Notes: generated by a model from the letters alone, not told the origin. A stretch of DNA of 64,000 bases from Clostridium ihumii AP5 (GCF_000612845.1 NZ_CCAT010000062.1:62001-126000), one strand, 5' to 3'. Shown: positions 10,654 through 19,835, counted from the stretch's first letter. Program-made: numbers and translations.

Positions 10654-11739
10654 ATGAAGTATGTTGGCATTTTAGGTGGATCAGGAGAGATAGGAAAGAG
10701 AGTTTTAAACATATTAAATACAGAATATCCTGTAATAGCTTCATATCATAGTAGACAGCAAAAATCTAAAGAAAATTGCAAGTATGTAAAACTAGATGTA
10801 TCTGATAGGGTGGCAGTGAAAGAATTTTGTAAACAATGTGATATTATTGTAAATTGTGCTGGGGCTTCATATATTAATGGGGAAATTGTAGCGAGAATTG
10901 CTACAGAGCTTAATATACCCTATGTGGATCCATCTGGAGAAACATTTTTAGAGGAAAGAATTTCAGATATAGAAGGGAATAATATATTTGTATTATCAAG
11001 TGGATATTTTCCAGGAATGACAGGTATATTAATTAGTTACATTTGTGAGTATTTTGATTCAATACAAGAGATTTCAGGGTTAAGTGTTAGTGAAGAAATT
11101 CCTAGTAAATCTGCCATTGAAGATTTTATATTAACTAATTTATCAGGTTTTGGAGTTTCGTTAAGTTATTATGATGATGGAAATATAAAAAGAGATGAAA
11201 GGCAAGTATTTGAAATTATAAAAAACAAAGAATATAGATTTGAAAACTATTTAACTATTGAAGTAGAAAAGCTAGCTAAGAAATTTGGGTTAAAAAAGGC
11301 TAATTGGTACAATTGTACTTTTGGAAAAGAAATTACTGAAAAAATGCAAGAAGCGGTTATAAGTCTTAAGGTAAGTAATGATAAAAATTACTGTGAAGAT
11401 ATAATAAATGAGATAAGAGAAATATTTAAGAAGAATTTTGATATGAATAGGGCATTTACCTATATCAGAATAGGGGGAAAAGGAATTTTAGATGGAAAAG
11501 AAACATATAGAAATGCTGAAATATCAAGTAAATGCAGTAGTGAAATAAGTGCAATAGTAGCAGCATATACAGTGAAATCTGTATTACAATCAAATTTAGA
11601 TAAGGGTATATATTATGCAATGGATATTATAAACAATGAAGAGATATTAAAAGACTTACAAAAGTTTAATGTTGATTTTAGTATTTCAGAAGTAAATGAA
11701 CAAATAGGAGATGATGAATATGAAGAGGGGATATTGTAA
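10654..11739 (+). CDS. Rossmann-fold (saccharopine dehydrogenase-like) reductase, candidate thiazoline reductase
   Basis: The N-terminus carries GILGGSGEIGKRVL (residues 5-18), a glycine-rich dinucleotide-binding loop, followed by a strand ending in SYHSR that suggests NADP(H). The overall pattern resembles saccharopine dehydrogenase-type proteins rather than the Gfo/Idh/MocA type of PchG and YbtU. From memory, the enantio-pyochelin reductase PchK also departs from PchG, and this gene holds the same place in the cluster, directly after the PchF-like synthetase. The likely job is NADPH reduction of the second thiazoline to a thiazolidine while it is bound to the synthetase; this is inference. 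An in-frame ATG at 10648 is possible, but it touches the AAGGGGG site at 10641-10647, so 10654 fits better. The gene overlaps the next one by about 20 bases. Confidence 0.75.
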   Translation: MKYVGILGGSGEIGKRVLNILNTEYPVIASYHSRQQKSKENCKYVKLDVSDRVAVKEFCKQCDIIVNCAGASYINGEIVARIATELNIPYVDPSGETFLEERISDIEGNNIFVLSSGYFPGMTGILISYICEYFDSIQEISGLSVSEEIPSKSAIEDFILTNLSGFGVSLSYYDDGNIKRDERQVFEIIKNKEYRFENYLTIEVEKLAKKFGLKKANWYNCTFGKEITEKMQEAVISLKVSNDKNYCEDIINEIREIFKKNFDMNRAFTYIRIGGKGILDGKETYRNAEISSKCSSEISAIVAAYTVKSVLQSNLDKGIYYAMDIINNEEILKDLQKFNVDFSISEVNEQIGDDEYEEGIL

Positions 11740-12481
11740 TATTCATATTATTGGAAATCCTAAAGGAAAAAAGATTTTATTAATTCATGGTATGGGATTT
11801 TATTGGTATAAATGCTTTTCTAGTATTATAAATGAACTAAAGGAGAAATACTGTTTACTAATACCAGAATTAAAAGGACATGCTCCAAATTGTAAAGAAC
11901 ATATAAATTCAGTATATGAAAGTGCTATTGAGATAGAAAGAGAGTTAAAGTATGAAGATATAGAAGAAATAGATTTAGTGTATGGAATATCATTAGGAGC
12001 AGCAATAGCATTAGAAATTGCTATAAGAAATAATATAACTTTAAATAAGTTAATACTTGATGGTGGACAATATAAATCTATTGGTGATAAAAAATTTGAA
12101 TATGCAGAGATTATAAGCAAAGAATTTGAAAAGATTACAAAAGGGAATCACATGAATTCGATTGTTCAACAACAGATGGGATATTTAAAAAATAATGATA
12201 TTGAGGTGTTAAAGCCTTTAATGTATTTAGATATAAGTGTTACATCTCTATATAAAGCTGCATTATCAGCATATAGTTATGATATAAAGCATGTAAATAA
12301 AAAGCTAAATATAGATATAGTTGTTATATTCGGTGGAAACGAAATTTATGCAAAAGAATCTGTTAACTATATTAAAGATATATGTTCAAAACCATTAATA
12401 ATATATCAATATGATAATATGGGACATTCTGAAGTGTTAAGTAAATGTCCTTATGAAATATGCAAGTTAATAGATATTTAA
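11720..12481 (+). CDS. Alpha/beta hydrolase in the siderophore operon
   Basis: An alpha/beta hydrolase of about 253 residues. It has the oxyanion-region HGMG, a nucleophile elbow GISLGAA with Ser91, and a late GHSEVL that provides the histidine. It does not look like a standard type II (RedH/PchC) thioesterase, which has GHSMG and a different N-terminus. Possible roles are editing of misloaded carrier domains, trimming of the product or opening of the ferric complex inside the cell; the sequence does not decide. ATGs at 11711, 11714 and 11720 are all in frame; the ATAGGAG site at 11704-11710 favours 11720. The start lies inside the end of the reductase gene, so the two are probably translationally coupled. 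Confidence 0.72.
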   Translation: MKRGYCNIHIIGNPKGKKILLIHGMGFYWYKCFSSIINELKEKYCLLIPELKGHAPNCKEHINSVYESAIEIERELKYEDIEEIDLVYGISLGAAIALEIAIRNNITLNKLILDGGQYKSIGDKKFEYAEIISKEFEKITKGNHMNSIVQQQMGYLKNNDIEVLKPLMYLDISVTSLYKAALSAYSYDIKHVNKKLNIDIVVIFGGNEIYAKESVNYIKDICSKPLIIYQYDNMGHSEVLSKCPYEICKLIDI

Positions 12482-12506
12482 TTTATAATTGTTTGAAAGG
12501 AGAAAA

Positions 12507-13472
12507 ATGTGTACAAATCAATGGTTTGAAGAAAACTTTAAATTAATAGAACAAGAAAAAGATTATTCTGTATATGAATATTTATCAGAAGGAGAAGGTG
12601 GATTTATTTCATATAGCATATTTGATGGCATTGAAATTGTATTTATGGATTTCAATACGAAGAATATTTTTATGCCAATTGCACCACATGAAGATATTAT
12701 TGAAATTTCATGGTGCAAAAAAGGAAGGGTTGAATGTGAATTTCAAAATAGAACTATTGCTTATTTACAGGAAGGTGATTTTGGCATAAATGGAAGTGGT
12801 TATATACCATTATCTTATCAATTCCCATTAAAAATTTATGAAGCAGTATCTTTAGTTATAAATCAGAAGAAATGTTCTGATGAATTAAAAAAGTTTATGA
12901 AAACATTTTCTATTGATATGGAGATGATATGCTACAATTTAGGGTTAGAAAAAACTTGGTATATAAGCAGAGATGATAAAAAATTAAAGCATTTATTTGA
13001 AGAGATATACGAAGCTAAGAGAAATGAAAATAAAGAGTATTTTAAAATTAAAGGTATAGAATTATTGTATCATATTCATTTTTTATCCCAGTCTACAGGA
13101 AGAAAGAAAACTTATTATAAGAAAGATCAAATAAATAAAGTAAAAAAAATAAGAGATTATTTAATAGATTCTTTAGATAAAAAAATAAGTATTGAACAGT
13201 GTGCGCTTGATAGAGGAATAGGATTAACAACATTTAGGAGCATTTTTTCACAAATTTATGGAGATACACCAACAGTTTATTTTACAAAGTATAAGATGGC
13301 AGTAGCAACAAAACTTTTAAGTGATAAATCATTATCTATTATGAATATTGCACTTCAGCTAGGATATTCTAATCCAAGCAAGTTTTCAGCAGCTTTTAAA
13401 AAACAGTATGGAATGCTTCCTAAAGATTACAGGAAAAAAAATAATGAAATGGGCTATTTTTCAAAAGAATAG
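12507..13472 (+). CDS. AraC-family transcription regulator of the siderophore locus
   Basis: A 321-residue protein with an N-terminal ligand/dimer domain and a C-terminal AraC-type double helix-turn-helix from about residue 225, ending in the usual LGYSNPSKFSAAFKKQYG and P-x-DYR pattern. An in-frame TTG at 12489 would put the AAAGGAG site (12496-12502) inside the gene, so ATG 12507 is the better start. It sits at the end of the biosynthetic block and just before the Fur-box promoter of the transport block. By analogy with PchR and YbtA, it may activate the locus when the ferric siderophore is present. Its ligand and targets are not visible. Confidence 0.85.
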   Translation: MCTNQWFEENFKLIEQEKDYSVYEYLSEGEGGFISYSIFDGIEIVFMDFNTKNIFMPIAPHEDIIEISWCKKGRVECEFQNRTIAYLQEGDFGINGSGYIPLSYQFPLKIYEAVSLVINQKKCSDELKKFMKTFSIDMEMICYNLGLEKTWYISRDDKKLKHLFEEIYEAKRNENKEYFKIKGIELLYHIHFLSQSTGRKKTYYKKDQINKVKKIRDYLIDSLDKKISIEQCALDRGIGLTTFRSIFSQIYGDTPTVYFTKYKMAVATKLLSDKSLSIMNIALQLGYSNPSKFSAAFKKQYGMLPKDYRKKNNEMGYFSKE

Positions 13473-13489
13473 AATGCTTTGGAGGAGAA

Positions 13490-13518
13490 TTGATAATGAG
13501 TATCATTTACAATATATA
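13490..13518 (+). promoter_or_regulatory. Fur-box-overlapped promoter of the transport block
   Basis: TGATAATGAGTATCA at 13491-13505 differs from the 7-1-7 Fur consensus TGATAATNATTATCA at one position. It overlaps a sigma-A-like promoter: TTGATA at 13490-13495, a 17-base spacer and TATATA at 13513-13518. A perfect 14-base palindrome, TTAGTTATAACTAA, follows at 13527-13540 and could be a second operator. The arrangement implies iron repression of the ECF and ABC genes separately from the biosynthetic genes. Confidence 0.78.
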
Positions 13519-13574
13519 TTAGTTAATTAGTTATAACTAAAACTCAAAAATTTAGATTTATTAGGGGGATAAAA

Positions 13575-14183
13575 ATGAAGAATAATACAACAAATTTTGG
13601 GATTAAGGATGTTGTAACAGTAGCAGTAATGATGGTTTTATTTTTTATTGTTGCAACAATAGTAGGCATGGCTACTGTAACATCACCAATTTTATACTTA
13701 TATGGAACAGCAGGAATTGAGATGTTTATTGGAGCTATATTTTACTTAGTATGTGCAAACAGAATTAACAAACATGGATTAATTTTTATATGGTCAGTGG
13801 TATATGGATTGATTAATGCTGCAATGGGATATACATTTATGCTTCCTTATTTTATAGTAGTTGGACTTATAGCAGAATTATCAATGGTAGGTAAAGATAC
13901 TTATAGGAATCCAAATAGAAATATGATAGGTTGGTCAATTTATGGAATAGGAATGGTTGTAGGTATAGCACTACCTATATATGTATCATGGGAAAATTAT
14001 AAAAAAATGGCTTTAGAAGGTGGATTTGCAGAGGCTACTTTAACAATGCAATATGAGATGGTAACAAATCCAGCATTAATGGGAATTGCAATTATAATAA
14101 CAATAGTTCTTTCGGTTTTAGGTGTTTTATTTGCACAAAAATTATTGAAAAAGCACTTTAAGAAAGCCGGGATTGTAGGTTAA
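13575..14183 (+). CDS. ECF transporter substrate-binding (S) component, Trep_Strep type
   Basis: A 202-residue integral membrane protein with about five or six hydrophobic helices and few charged residues between them, matching the MptS/Trep_Strep (TIGR02185-like) group of energy-coupling-factor S components. TTAGGGGGA at 13561-13569 sets the ATG start. The T component and double ATPase follow immediately, so this is a complete dedicated (group I-like) ECF transporter. Related S components are known in yersiniabactin-like loci of Gram-positive bacteria such as equibactin in Streptococcus equi (from memory). The substrate could be the ferric chelate, a metal or a precursor; nothing in the sequence decides. 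Confidence 0.82.
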   Translation: MKNNTTNFGIKDVVTVAVMMVLFFIVATIVGMATVTSPILYLYGTAGIEMFIGAIFYLVCANRINKHGLIFIWSVVYGLINAAMGYTFMLPYFIVVGLIAELSMVGKDTYRNPNRNMIGWSIYGIGMVVGIALPIYVSWENYKKMALEGGFAEATLTMQYEMVTNPALMGIAIIITIVLSVLGVLFAQKLLKKHFKKAGIVG

Positions 14184-14187
14184 TAAG

Positions 14188-14889
14188 ATGTATGAGAAAA
14201 AGAGTAATATAAACAGAATTAATGGAGCCACAGGATTAATATTGACAGTTCTTTCATGTGTAGTAACCATACTTTCTGTAAATATTTATACTCATGCCTT
14301 ATTTGTTTTGTGGTTATTTGTTTTATTTATTTATTTCGGATTTAAAAAGCAAGGAATAATATATTTCTCCATATATGGACTAACCTTATTTTGGTTAATA
14401 AGGTTAGTACCATTAGGAGTAGGATTTCCTTCTCCAATGTTATTAGGAATGATATATACCTTTATTGTTCCAATTATGTCAGCATATATTACATCAAAAA
14501 TACCATCAGGTAAAGTAATAGCCGTTTTTCAAAAATTGCCTATACCGAAAAATATTATACTTATCTTAATTGTTATGATAAGGTTTACACCAACGGTTGC
14601 AGGAGAGTTTAGCTCAATTAGGGAAGCTATGAAAGTAAGAGGATTTATTGGGGATTTTAGAAAAGTAATACTTCATCCTTTAAAAACATTTGAATATGGA
14701 GTTGTACCAATTATATTTAGATCGATTAAAGTAGGTGATGAGCTTGCGGCAGCATCTATTGTAAAGGGAGTAGACAATCCTTGTAAGAAGGAAAGTTATT
14801 ATTCTAGCAAGTTAACTTATATTGATCATATTATTCTTATAATAAGTTTTGTTATTGGGATTATAGGGATTTTTTTAGTGGAGGCATAG
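14188..14889 (+). CDS. ECF transporter transmembrane (T) component, EcfT/CbiQ family
   Basis: A 233-residue membrane protein with several helices. Near residues 150-190 it has the cytoplasmic region with AMKVRG and a later AAASIVKGVD, corresponding to the paired Ala-Arg-Gly type coupling motifs by which EcfT proteins grip the two ATPases. Its start is four bases after the S-component stop, and its stop is followed eight bases later by the ATPase gene, so the three are co-translated. Starts are crowded (ATG at 14188, another base triplet at 14193 is out of frame) and the ribosome site is weak. Confidence 0.88.
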   Translation: MYEKKSNINRINGATGLILTVLSCVVTILSVNIYTHALFVLWLFVLFIYFGFKKQGIIYFSIYGLTLFWLIRLVPLGVGFPSPMLLGMIYTFIVPIMSAYITSKIPSGKVIAVFQKLPIPKNIILILIVMIRFTPTVAGEFSSIREAMKVRGFIGDFRKVILHPLKTFEYGVVPIIFRSIKVGDELAAASIVKGVDNPCKKESYYSSKLTYIDHIILIISFVIGIIGIFLVEA

Positions 14890-14897
14890 GAAGATAG

Positions 14898-16367
14898 ATG
14901 GAAAAGAAGATAAGTATTAAAAATTTAACCTTTTCTTATGATAAGAATACTGAGCAATTAAAGGGAATAGATTTTGATGTGAAAAAAGGTGAATGTGTCG
15001 TTTTGATGGGGAAATCAGGTTGTGGAAAGAGTTCATTAACAAGAGTAGTTAATGGGTTAATACCTAATTTTTACACAGGCCACCTGAATGGGAACATTTT
15101 TATTGATGACATAAAGCTGGATGAGTTAAAGTCTTGGGAAATAGGAAGGATGACAGGAAATGTATTTCAAGATCCAAGAAGCCAGTTTTTTGCAAATGAG
15201 GTTGGTGGAGAAGTTGCTTTTGGATGTGAAAATTTGGGGTTAACACATAAGGAAATTGTTGAGAGAGTAGATAAATCATCAGAGGATATGGGTATAAAAG
15301 ATATTTTAGATAAAAGTATGTATACAATTTCATACGGTATGAGGCAAAAAGTTGCAATTGCATCAGCTAAAGCAATTGATCCGGACATTTATATATTAGA
15401 TGAACCATCTGCAAATTTAGATATTGAATCCACAAAACTTCTTAAAGATATGATTGGATACCTAAAAGATTTAGGAAAAACTATTATAGTTGCAGAACAT
15501 AGATTGTATTATCTAAAAGGAATAGCTGATACTTATGTTTTTATGAATGAAGGACAGATTATAAAGAAGTTATCTCAGGATGAAGTTAATAAAGAGCACT
15601 CAAAAGAACTTATGAATATGGGGTTAAGAGCTATAGATTTGAAATCAATAGAGTTACCACAGAAAAAGATTAGTAATATTAAAAAGTTTAATTTAGAAGT
15701 ATGTAATATATCAAAAGTTTTAGATAAAAAATATATACTTAAAGATATAAATTTAAATTTTCATTCAAATGAAATAATTGGACTAGTAGGTAAAAATGGA
15801 ACGGGAAAAAGTACTTTAGGAAAAATTATAGCAGGAGTTATGAAAGAATCATGTGGAAATATACTTTTAGATAGAGAAAAATTAAAACCTAAAAAAAGAT
15901 TTGAAAGTATATGGTATATACCACAGGATTTAGATACTCAGCTATTTGGAGAAGATTTAATAGATGAATTAACTACAGGACTTAAGGTTGATGAAGAGTT
16001 AAAATATAAAGCAGAAAAAATTCTTAAGAAATTAGATCTTTATGATTATAAAGATAGGCATCCATCCACGTTGTCAGGAGGTCAGAAGCAAAGACTTGTT
16101 CTTGGAGTGGCAATTATTCATGGAGCAAAAGTTATAGTTTTAGATGAACCGACTTCAGGACTTGATGGAATTAATATGAGAAGAGTAAGTGAAGTTATAA
16201 GAGAAATGAACAAAAATGGCAGGAAATTTATAGTAATATCACATGATATAGAATTTATAATTAATGCGTGTGATAGGTTAATTAAACTAGATGATGGAAA
16301 AATTGTAGAAGACTACTATTTAAATTCATCATCTACACTGGAAGTACTTAAATCAATGGGTTATTGA
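14898..16367 (+). CDS. ECF transporter double ATPase (fused EcfA-EcfA')
   Basis: Two ABC ATPase domains in one chain of 489 residues. Walker A motifs are GKSGCGKSS near residue 38 and GKNGTGKST near residue 298. Walker B segments are DIYILDEPSANLD and VIVLDEPTSGLD. The second half has a normal signature, LSGGQKQR. In the first half the signature reads ISYGMRQK, without the second glycine and glutamine of LSGGQ, so one composite ATP site may be weak. This double architecture is usual for dedicated ECF transporters. It powers the T and S components encoded just upstream. Confidence 0.92.
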   Translation: MEKKISIKNLTFSYDKNTEQLKGIDFDVKKGECVVLMGKSGCGKSSLTRVVNGLIPNFYTGHLNGNIFIDDIKLDELKSWEIGRMTGNVFQDPRSQFFANEVGGEVAFGCENLGLTHKEIVERVDKSSEDMGIKDILDKSMYTISYGMRQKVAIASAKAIDPDIYILDEPSANLDIESTKLLKDMIGYLKDLGKTIIVAEHRLYYLKGIADTYVFMNEGQIIKKLSQDEVNKEHSKELMNMGLRAIDLKSIELPQKKISNIKKFNLEVCNISKVLDKKYILKDINLNFHSNEIIGLVGKNGTGKSTLGKIIAGVMKESCGNILLDREKLKPKKRFESIWYIPQDLDTQLFGEDLIDELTTGLKVDEELKYKAEKILKKLDLYDYKDRHPSTLSGGQKQRLVLGVAIIHGAKVIVLDEPTSGLDGINMRRVSEVIREMNKNGRKFIVISHDIEFIINACDRLIKLDDGKIVEDYYLNSSSTLEVLKSMGY

Positions 16368-16377
16368 GGTGAAAAAT

Positions 16378-18093
16378 TTGAATTGTTTAAAAGGTAATAT
16401 AGGAAAATGTATATTCTCTGTAATAATGGCAATTTTAGGAGTGGCATGTAGTACAATACCTTATTTTATTGTAGCTAAAATAGTGACACTATTAATTAAT
16501 GGAACAAAGGATATAAATGTTTTTATACCATTATTTTTTGTGATTTTAGGTGGTTTTGTTGGTGGAGTAATATTCCATGAAATATCTACACTAACGTCAC
16601 ATAACTTAGCATTTACAATCATTGAGAATACAAGAAAAGAGCTAGTGAGTAAATTAAGTAGAGTATCTATGGGGACTATAGAGGAAAAAAGTAGTGGAAA
16701 ATGGACTCAATTTATGGTTGAAACATTGGATAAAATGGAAAAGCCCATTGCCCATGTTATACCAGAGGTTATAGCTAATCTAATTATTCCAGTTGTACTG
16801 GTAGTGTGTATATTTATTATGAACTGGAAAATTGGACTTGCAAACTTAGCAACAGTACCTTTAGGAATATTATTTTCAATGCTAACTATGAGTGGATATG
16901 AAGAAAAATCAAAAAAATATAATGATGCATCAAAAAGGATGAACTCCACAGTGGTTGAATATATTAAAGGAATTAAAGTTATTAAAGCATTCAATCAGTC
17001 AGCATCTTCATATGGTAAATTTAAAGAATCAGTTTCAGAAAATAGAGATTCAATGTTTAATTGGTATTTAAGTGTGTGTTTCTATATGGTAGCAGCTATG
17101 GAGGTTTTACCATCTACATTATTAGTGGTACTACCTGTATCTTTATTGTTATTTATGAATGGAGCTGTAGAAGTTGGAACTGTAGTAATGTGTGTATTAT
17201 TAGCGTATGCATCATACAAACCGTTAATTAAGGCAATGACTTATATGGATACTATGGCAAATATAAGAGTAGTATTTGCTGAAATTAAAAATATCATGGA
17301 ACTTGAAGAATTAGATAGGCCTAATAAAAAAAGAGCTGTAAATGGTTCAACTGTTGAGTTTAAAAATGTAGGTTTCAAATATGATAAAAAATCAGTTTTT
17401 GATAGTTTAAGTTTTAAAGCTAAAGAAGGTGAATTGACAGCAATTGTAGGACCATCAGGAAGCGGAAAATCTACAATTGCAAAATTATTAGCTGGTTTTT
17501 GGAACACACAAGATGGACACATAAAAATAGGAGGTGTTGCAGTTAATGAAATGTCACTTCAACAAAATATGGAATTAGTAACTTATGTATCTCAGGAGAA
17601 TTTTTTATTTAATAAAAGTATTGTTGAAAATATGAGGATAGCTAAACCTGATGCAACGTTGGAAGAAATTAGAGCGGCTTGTAGAAAAGCAAGCTGTGAT
17701 GAGTTTATTATGAGTCTTCCAAATGGATATGATACTAATGCTGGAGATGCAGGAAATGGATTTTCAGGAGGACAGAGGCAGAGAATTACAATTGCAAGAG
17801 CACTTCTTAAAGATAGTCCTATAGTTGTATTAGATGAAGCAACTGCATATTCAGACCCTGAAAATGAAGCATTAATTCAAAAGTCAATTAATGCACTTGT
17901 AAAGAATAAGACAGTGATTATGATTGCGCATAGACTTTCAACTATTATAGGTGCTAATAAAATTATCGTATTAAATAGAGGAAAGATAGAGGATTATGGA
18001 AAACACTCAGAATTAATTGAAAAATGTCCTTTATATAAGTCCATGTGGGATTCGCATATTAATGCCAAAGATGGAATGGAGGTATATAGATGA
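16378..18093 (+). CDS. ABC transporter with fused membrane and ATPase domains (YbtP-like)
   Basis: A half-transporter of about 571 residues with six predicted membrane helices, then an ATPase with Walker A GPSGSGKST, signature FSGGQRQR, Walker B VVLDEAT and an H-loop histidine in IAHRLST. It pairs with the next gene, which overlaps it by four bases. YbtP and YbtQ have this exporter fold but import ferric yersiniabactin, and the position in a siderophore locus suggests the same role, although export (as proposed for PchHI) is possible. GTG 16369 would lie inside the GAGGTG ribosome site at 16366-16371; TTG 16378, six bases beyond that site, is preferred. Confidence 0.9.
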   Translation: MNCLKGNIGKCIFSVIMAILGVACSTIPYFIVAKIVTLLINGTKDINVFIPLFFVILGGFVGGVIFHEISTLTSHNLAFTIIENTRKELVSKLSRVSMGTIEEKSSGKWTQFMVETLDKMEKPIAHVIPEVIANLIIPVVLVVCIFIMNWKIGLANLATVPLGILFSMLTMSGYEEKSKKYNDASKRMNSTVVEYIKGIKVIKAFNQSASSYGKFKESVSENRDSMFNWYLSVCFYMVAAMEVLPSTLLVVLPVSLLLFMNGAVEVGTVVMCVLLAYASYKPLIKAMTYMDTMANIRVVFAEIKNIMELEELDRPNKKRAVNGSTVEFKNVGFKYDKKSVFDSLSFKAKEGELTAIVGPSGSGKSTIAKLLAGFWNTQDGHIKIGGVAVNEMSLQQNMELVTYVSQENFLFNKSIVENMRIAKPDATLEEIRAACRKASCDEFIMSLPNGYDTNAGDAGNGFSGGQRQRITIARALLKDSPIVVLDEATAYSDPENEALIQKSINALVKNKTVIMIAHRLSTIIGANKIIVLNRGKIEDYGKHSELIEKCPLYKSMWDSHINAKDGMEVYR

Positions 18094-19835
18094 TTGATTT
18101 AATTAAAAAATTATATGCCGTATCTGGAAAAGAATCTAAACGGATTACAAATATGTTAGTTGCAGAGGTTATAAAAGGAATTTTTGAAGGGGTTGCATTA
18201 GGGGCAGTTATGTTACTTCTTTTAAAGATGTGCATGAAAGTATTTGATGGAAAAGATGTCACTAAAAAAGATGTTATTGTAGTATTTCTAGTTATACTAA
18301 CAAGTGTTTTAGGTAAGATTATAGCAGGATATATAGCAGATAAAAATAAAAATATTGCATCTTATAATATGGGAGCAGAAAATAGATTATTTATAGGAGA
18401 TAGATTGAAAAATGTTCATATGGGGTATTTTAACAATAATAAGCTAGGTAATATTTCTAGTGGATTAACTACTGTTATTAGTGAACTTGAAACTGTAGGT
18501 GTATATATTATTGAAATGTTATTGGTAGGTTTAATACAAACTGGGATTATGGCTATATTTATGATACCCTTCGATTGGATTACTGGAGCAATAATACTTG
18601 CAACACTAGTTTTAAGCATTTTAATAAATAATTTATTTCAGAAAAAGGCAGATAGCTTAACAAAAAAATTATTGGATCTAAAAATAAATCTAAATGCAGC
18701 TACTCTAGAATATGTTCAAGGAATTGGTGTTATCAAAGCGTTTTTACAGGGAGATAAATCTATTAAAAGTTTAAATAAGATAATTAGTGAAAATAGAAAA
18801 GGATTTCTAGATGTGGAAAAAGCTATAGCACCTGCGCAAGTTTTATATATGATTATTTTTAAACTTGGAACTTGTGCAATAATACTAACTTCACTAATGA
18901 GATATGAATCAGGGCAAATAGAAATAGAAAAAACTATTATGCTTATAGTAGCAAGTTTCATTGTGTTTGGTGGTTTTGAACTAGCAGGAAGTATGCAAGG
19001 AGTTAGAGGAATTGCTATAAAAAATTTAGAAACAATTACTGAATTAAGAAATATACCAGTAATAGGAGAAGGACAAGGTGAAAAATTCAATAATGTAAAT
19101 GTTGAAGCAAAGGATGTTGTATTTTCATATGACAACAAAGAAAAAATTATCAATAATTTAACTTCATTCTTTGAAGAAAATAAAACCACTGCTATCGTTG
19201 GTCCATCTGGATCTGGAAAAACTACTTTATGTAATCTAATTGCAAGATTTTGGGATGTTAATAGTGGAAGAATTTCTATTGGAGATTTAAATGTAAAAGA
19301 CTATAAATATGATAATTTATTATCTCATATAACAATGGTATTTCAAGATGTATATTTATTTGAAGATACAGTTAAAAATAATATTAAATTTGGAAAACCT
19401 GATGCAACAGATGAAGAAATAATAGAAATTGCTAAAAAAGCATGTTGCCATGAATTTATTATGGAATTAGAAAATGGATACGACACAGTATTGCATGAGG
19501 GTGGAATTAGTCTTTCAGGTGGGGAAAGGCAAAGAATTTCTATTGCAAGAGCAATGCTTAAAGATAGTAATTTAATTATTTTAGACGAAGCAACATCTAG
19601 TATTGATCCAGAAAATGAAGAAAAGCTTATGACAGCATTTAAAGAGTTATTAAAGAATAAAACAGCTATCATTATTGCACAAAGAATTAGTACAATTAGA
19701 GAAGCTGATCAGATTATTGTTATTGATAATGGAGAGATTGTCCAAAAAGGTGTACATGATGAATTAAAGAATACACCGGGCATTTATAGAAACTTTATTA
19801 AAGAGAAAGAAGAAGCGCTTTCTTGGAATATATAG
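18090..19835 (+). CDS. ABC transporter with fused membrane and ATPase domains (YbtQ-like)
   Basis: The partner half-transporter (581 residues), with six membrane helices in the first 300 residues and an ATPase with Walker A GPSGSGKTT, signature LSGGERQR, Walker B LIILDEAT and the switch-region IAQRIST. Glutamine replaces the H-loop histidine (AQR instead of AHR), so one of the two ATP sites in the heterodimer may be inactive, which is common in heterodimeric exporters-fold proteins. GGAGGT precedes the ATG, which overlaps the upstream gene by four bases. It is the last gene of the siderophore locus and is followed by a strong terminator. Confidence 0.9.
   Translation: MIDLIKKLYAVSGKESKRITNMLVAEVIKGIFEGVALGAVMLLLLKMCMKVFDGKDVTKKDVIVVFLVILTSVLGKIIAGYIADKNKNIASYNMGAENRLFIGDRLKNVHMGYFNNNKLGNISSGLTTVISELETVGVYIIEMLLVGLIQTGIMAIFMIPFDWITGAIILATLVLSILINNLFQKKADSLTKKLLDLKINLNAATLEYVQGIGVIKAFLQGDKSIKSLNKIISENRKGFLDVEKAIAPAQVLYMIIFKLGTCAIILTSLMRYESGQIEIEKTIMLIVASFIVFGGFELAGSMQGVRGIAIKNLETITELRNIPVIGEGQGEKFNNVNVEAKDVVFSYDNKEKIINNLTSFFEENKTTAIVGPSGSGKTTLCNLIARFWDVNSGRISIGDLNVKDYKYDNLLSHITMVFQDVYLFEDTVKNNIKFGKPDATDEEIIEIAKKACCHEFIMELENGYDTVLHEGGISLSGGERQRISIARAMLKDSNLIILDEATSSIDPENEEKLMTAFKELLKNKTAIIIAQRISTIREADQIIVIDNGEIVQKGVHDELKNTPGIYRNFIKEKEEALSWNI

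Noticed and set aside
12489-12506. TTG start for the AraC gene at 12489
   Set aside because: The ribosome site AAAGGAG would fall inside the frame; ATG 12507 is correctly spaced.
18716-19189. A 157-codon minus-strand frame inside the YbtQ-like gene
   Set aside because: It overlaps a confident ABC transporter gene and has no start context or family resemblance.
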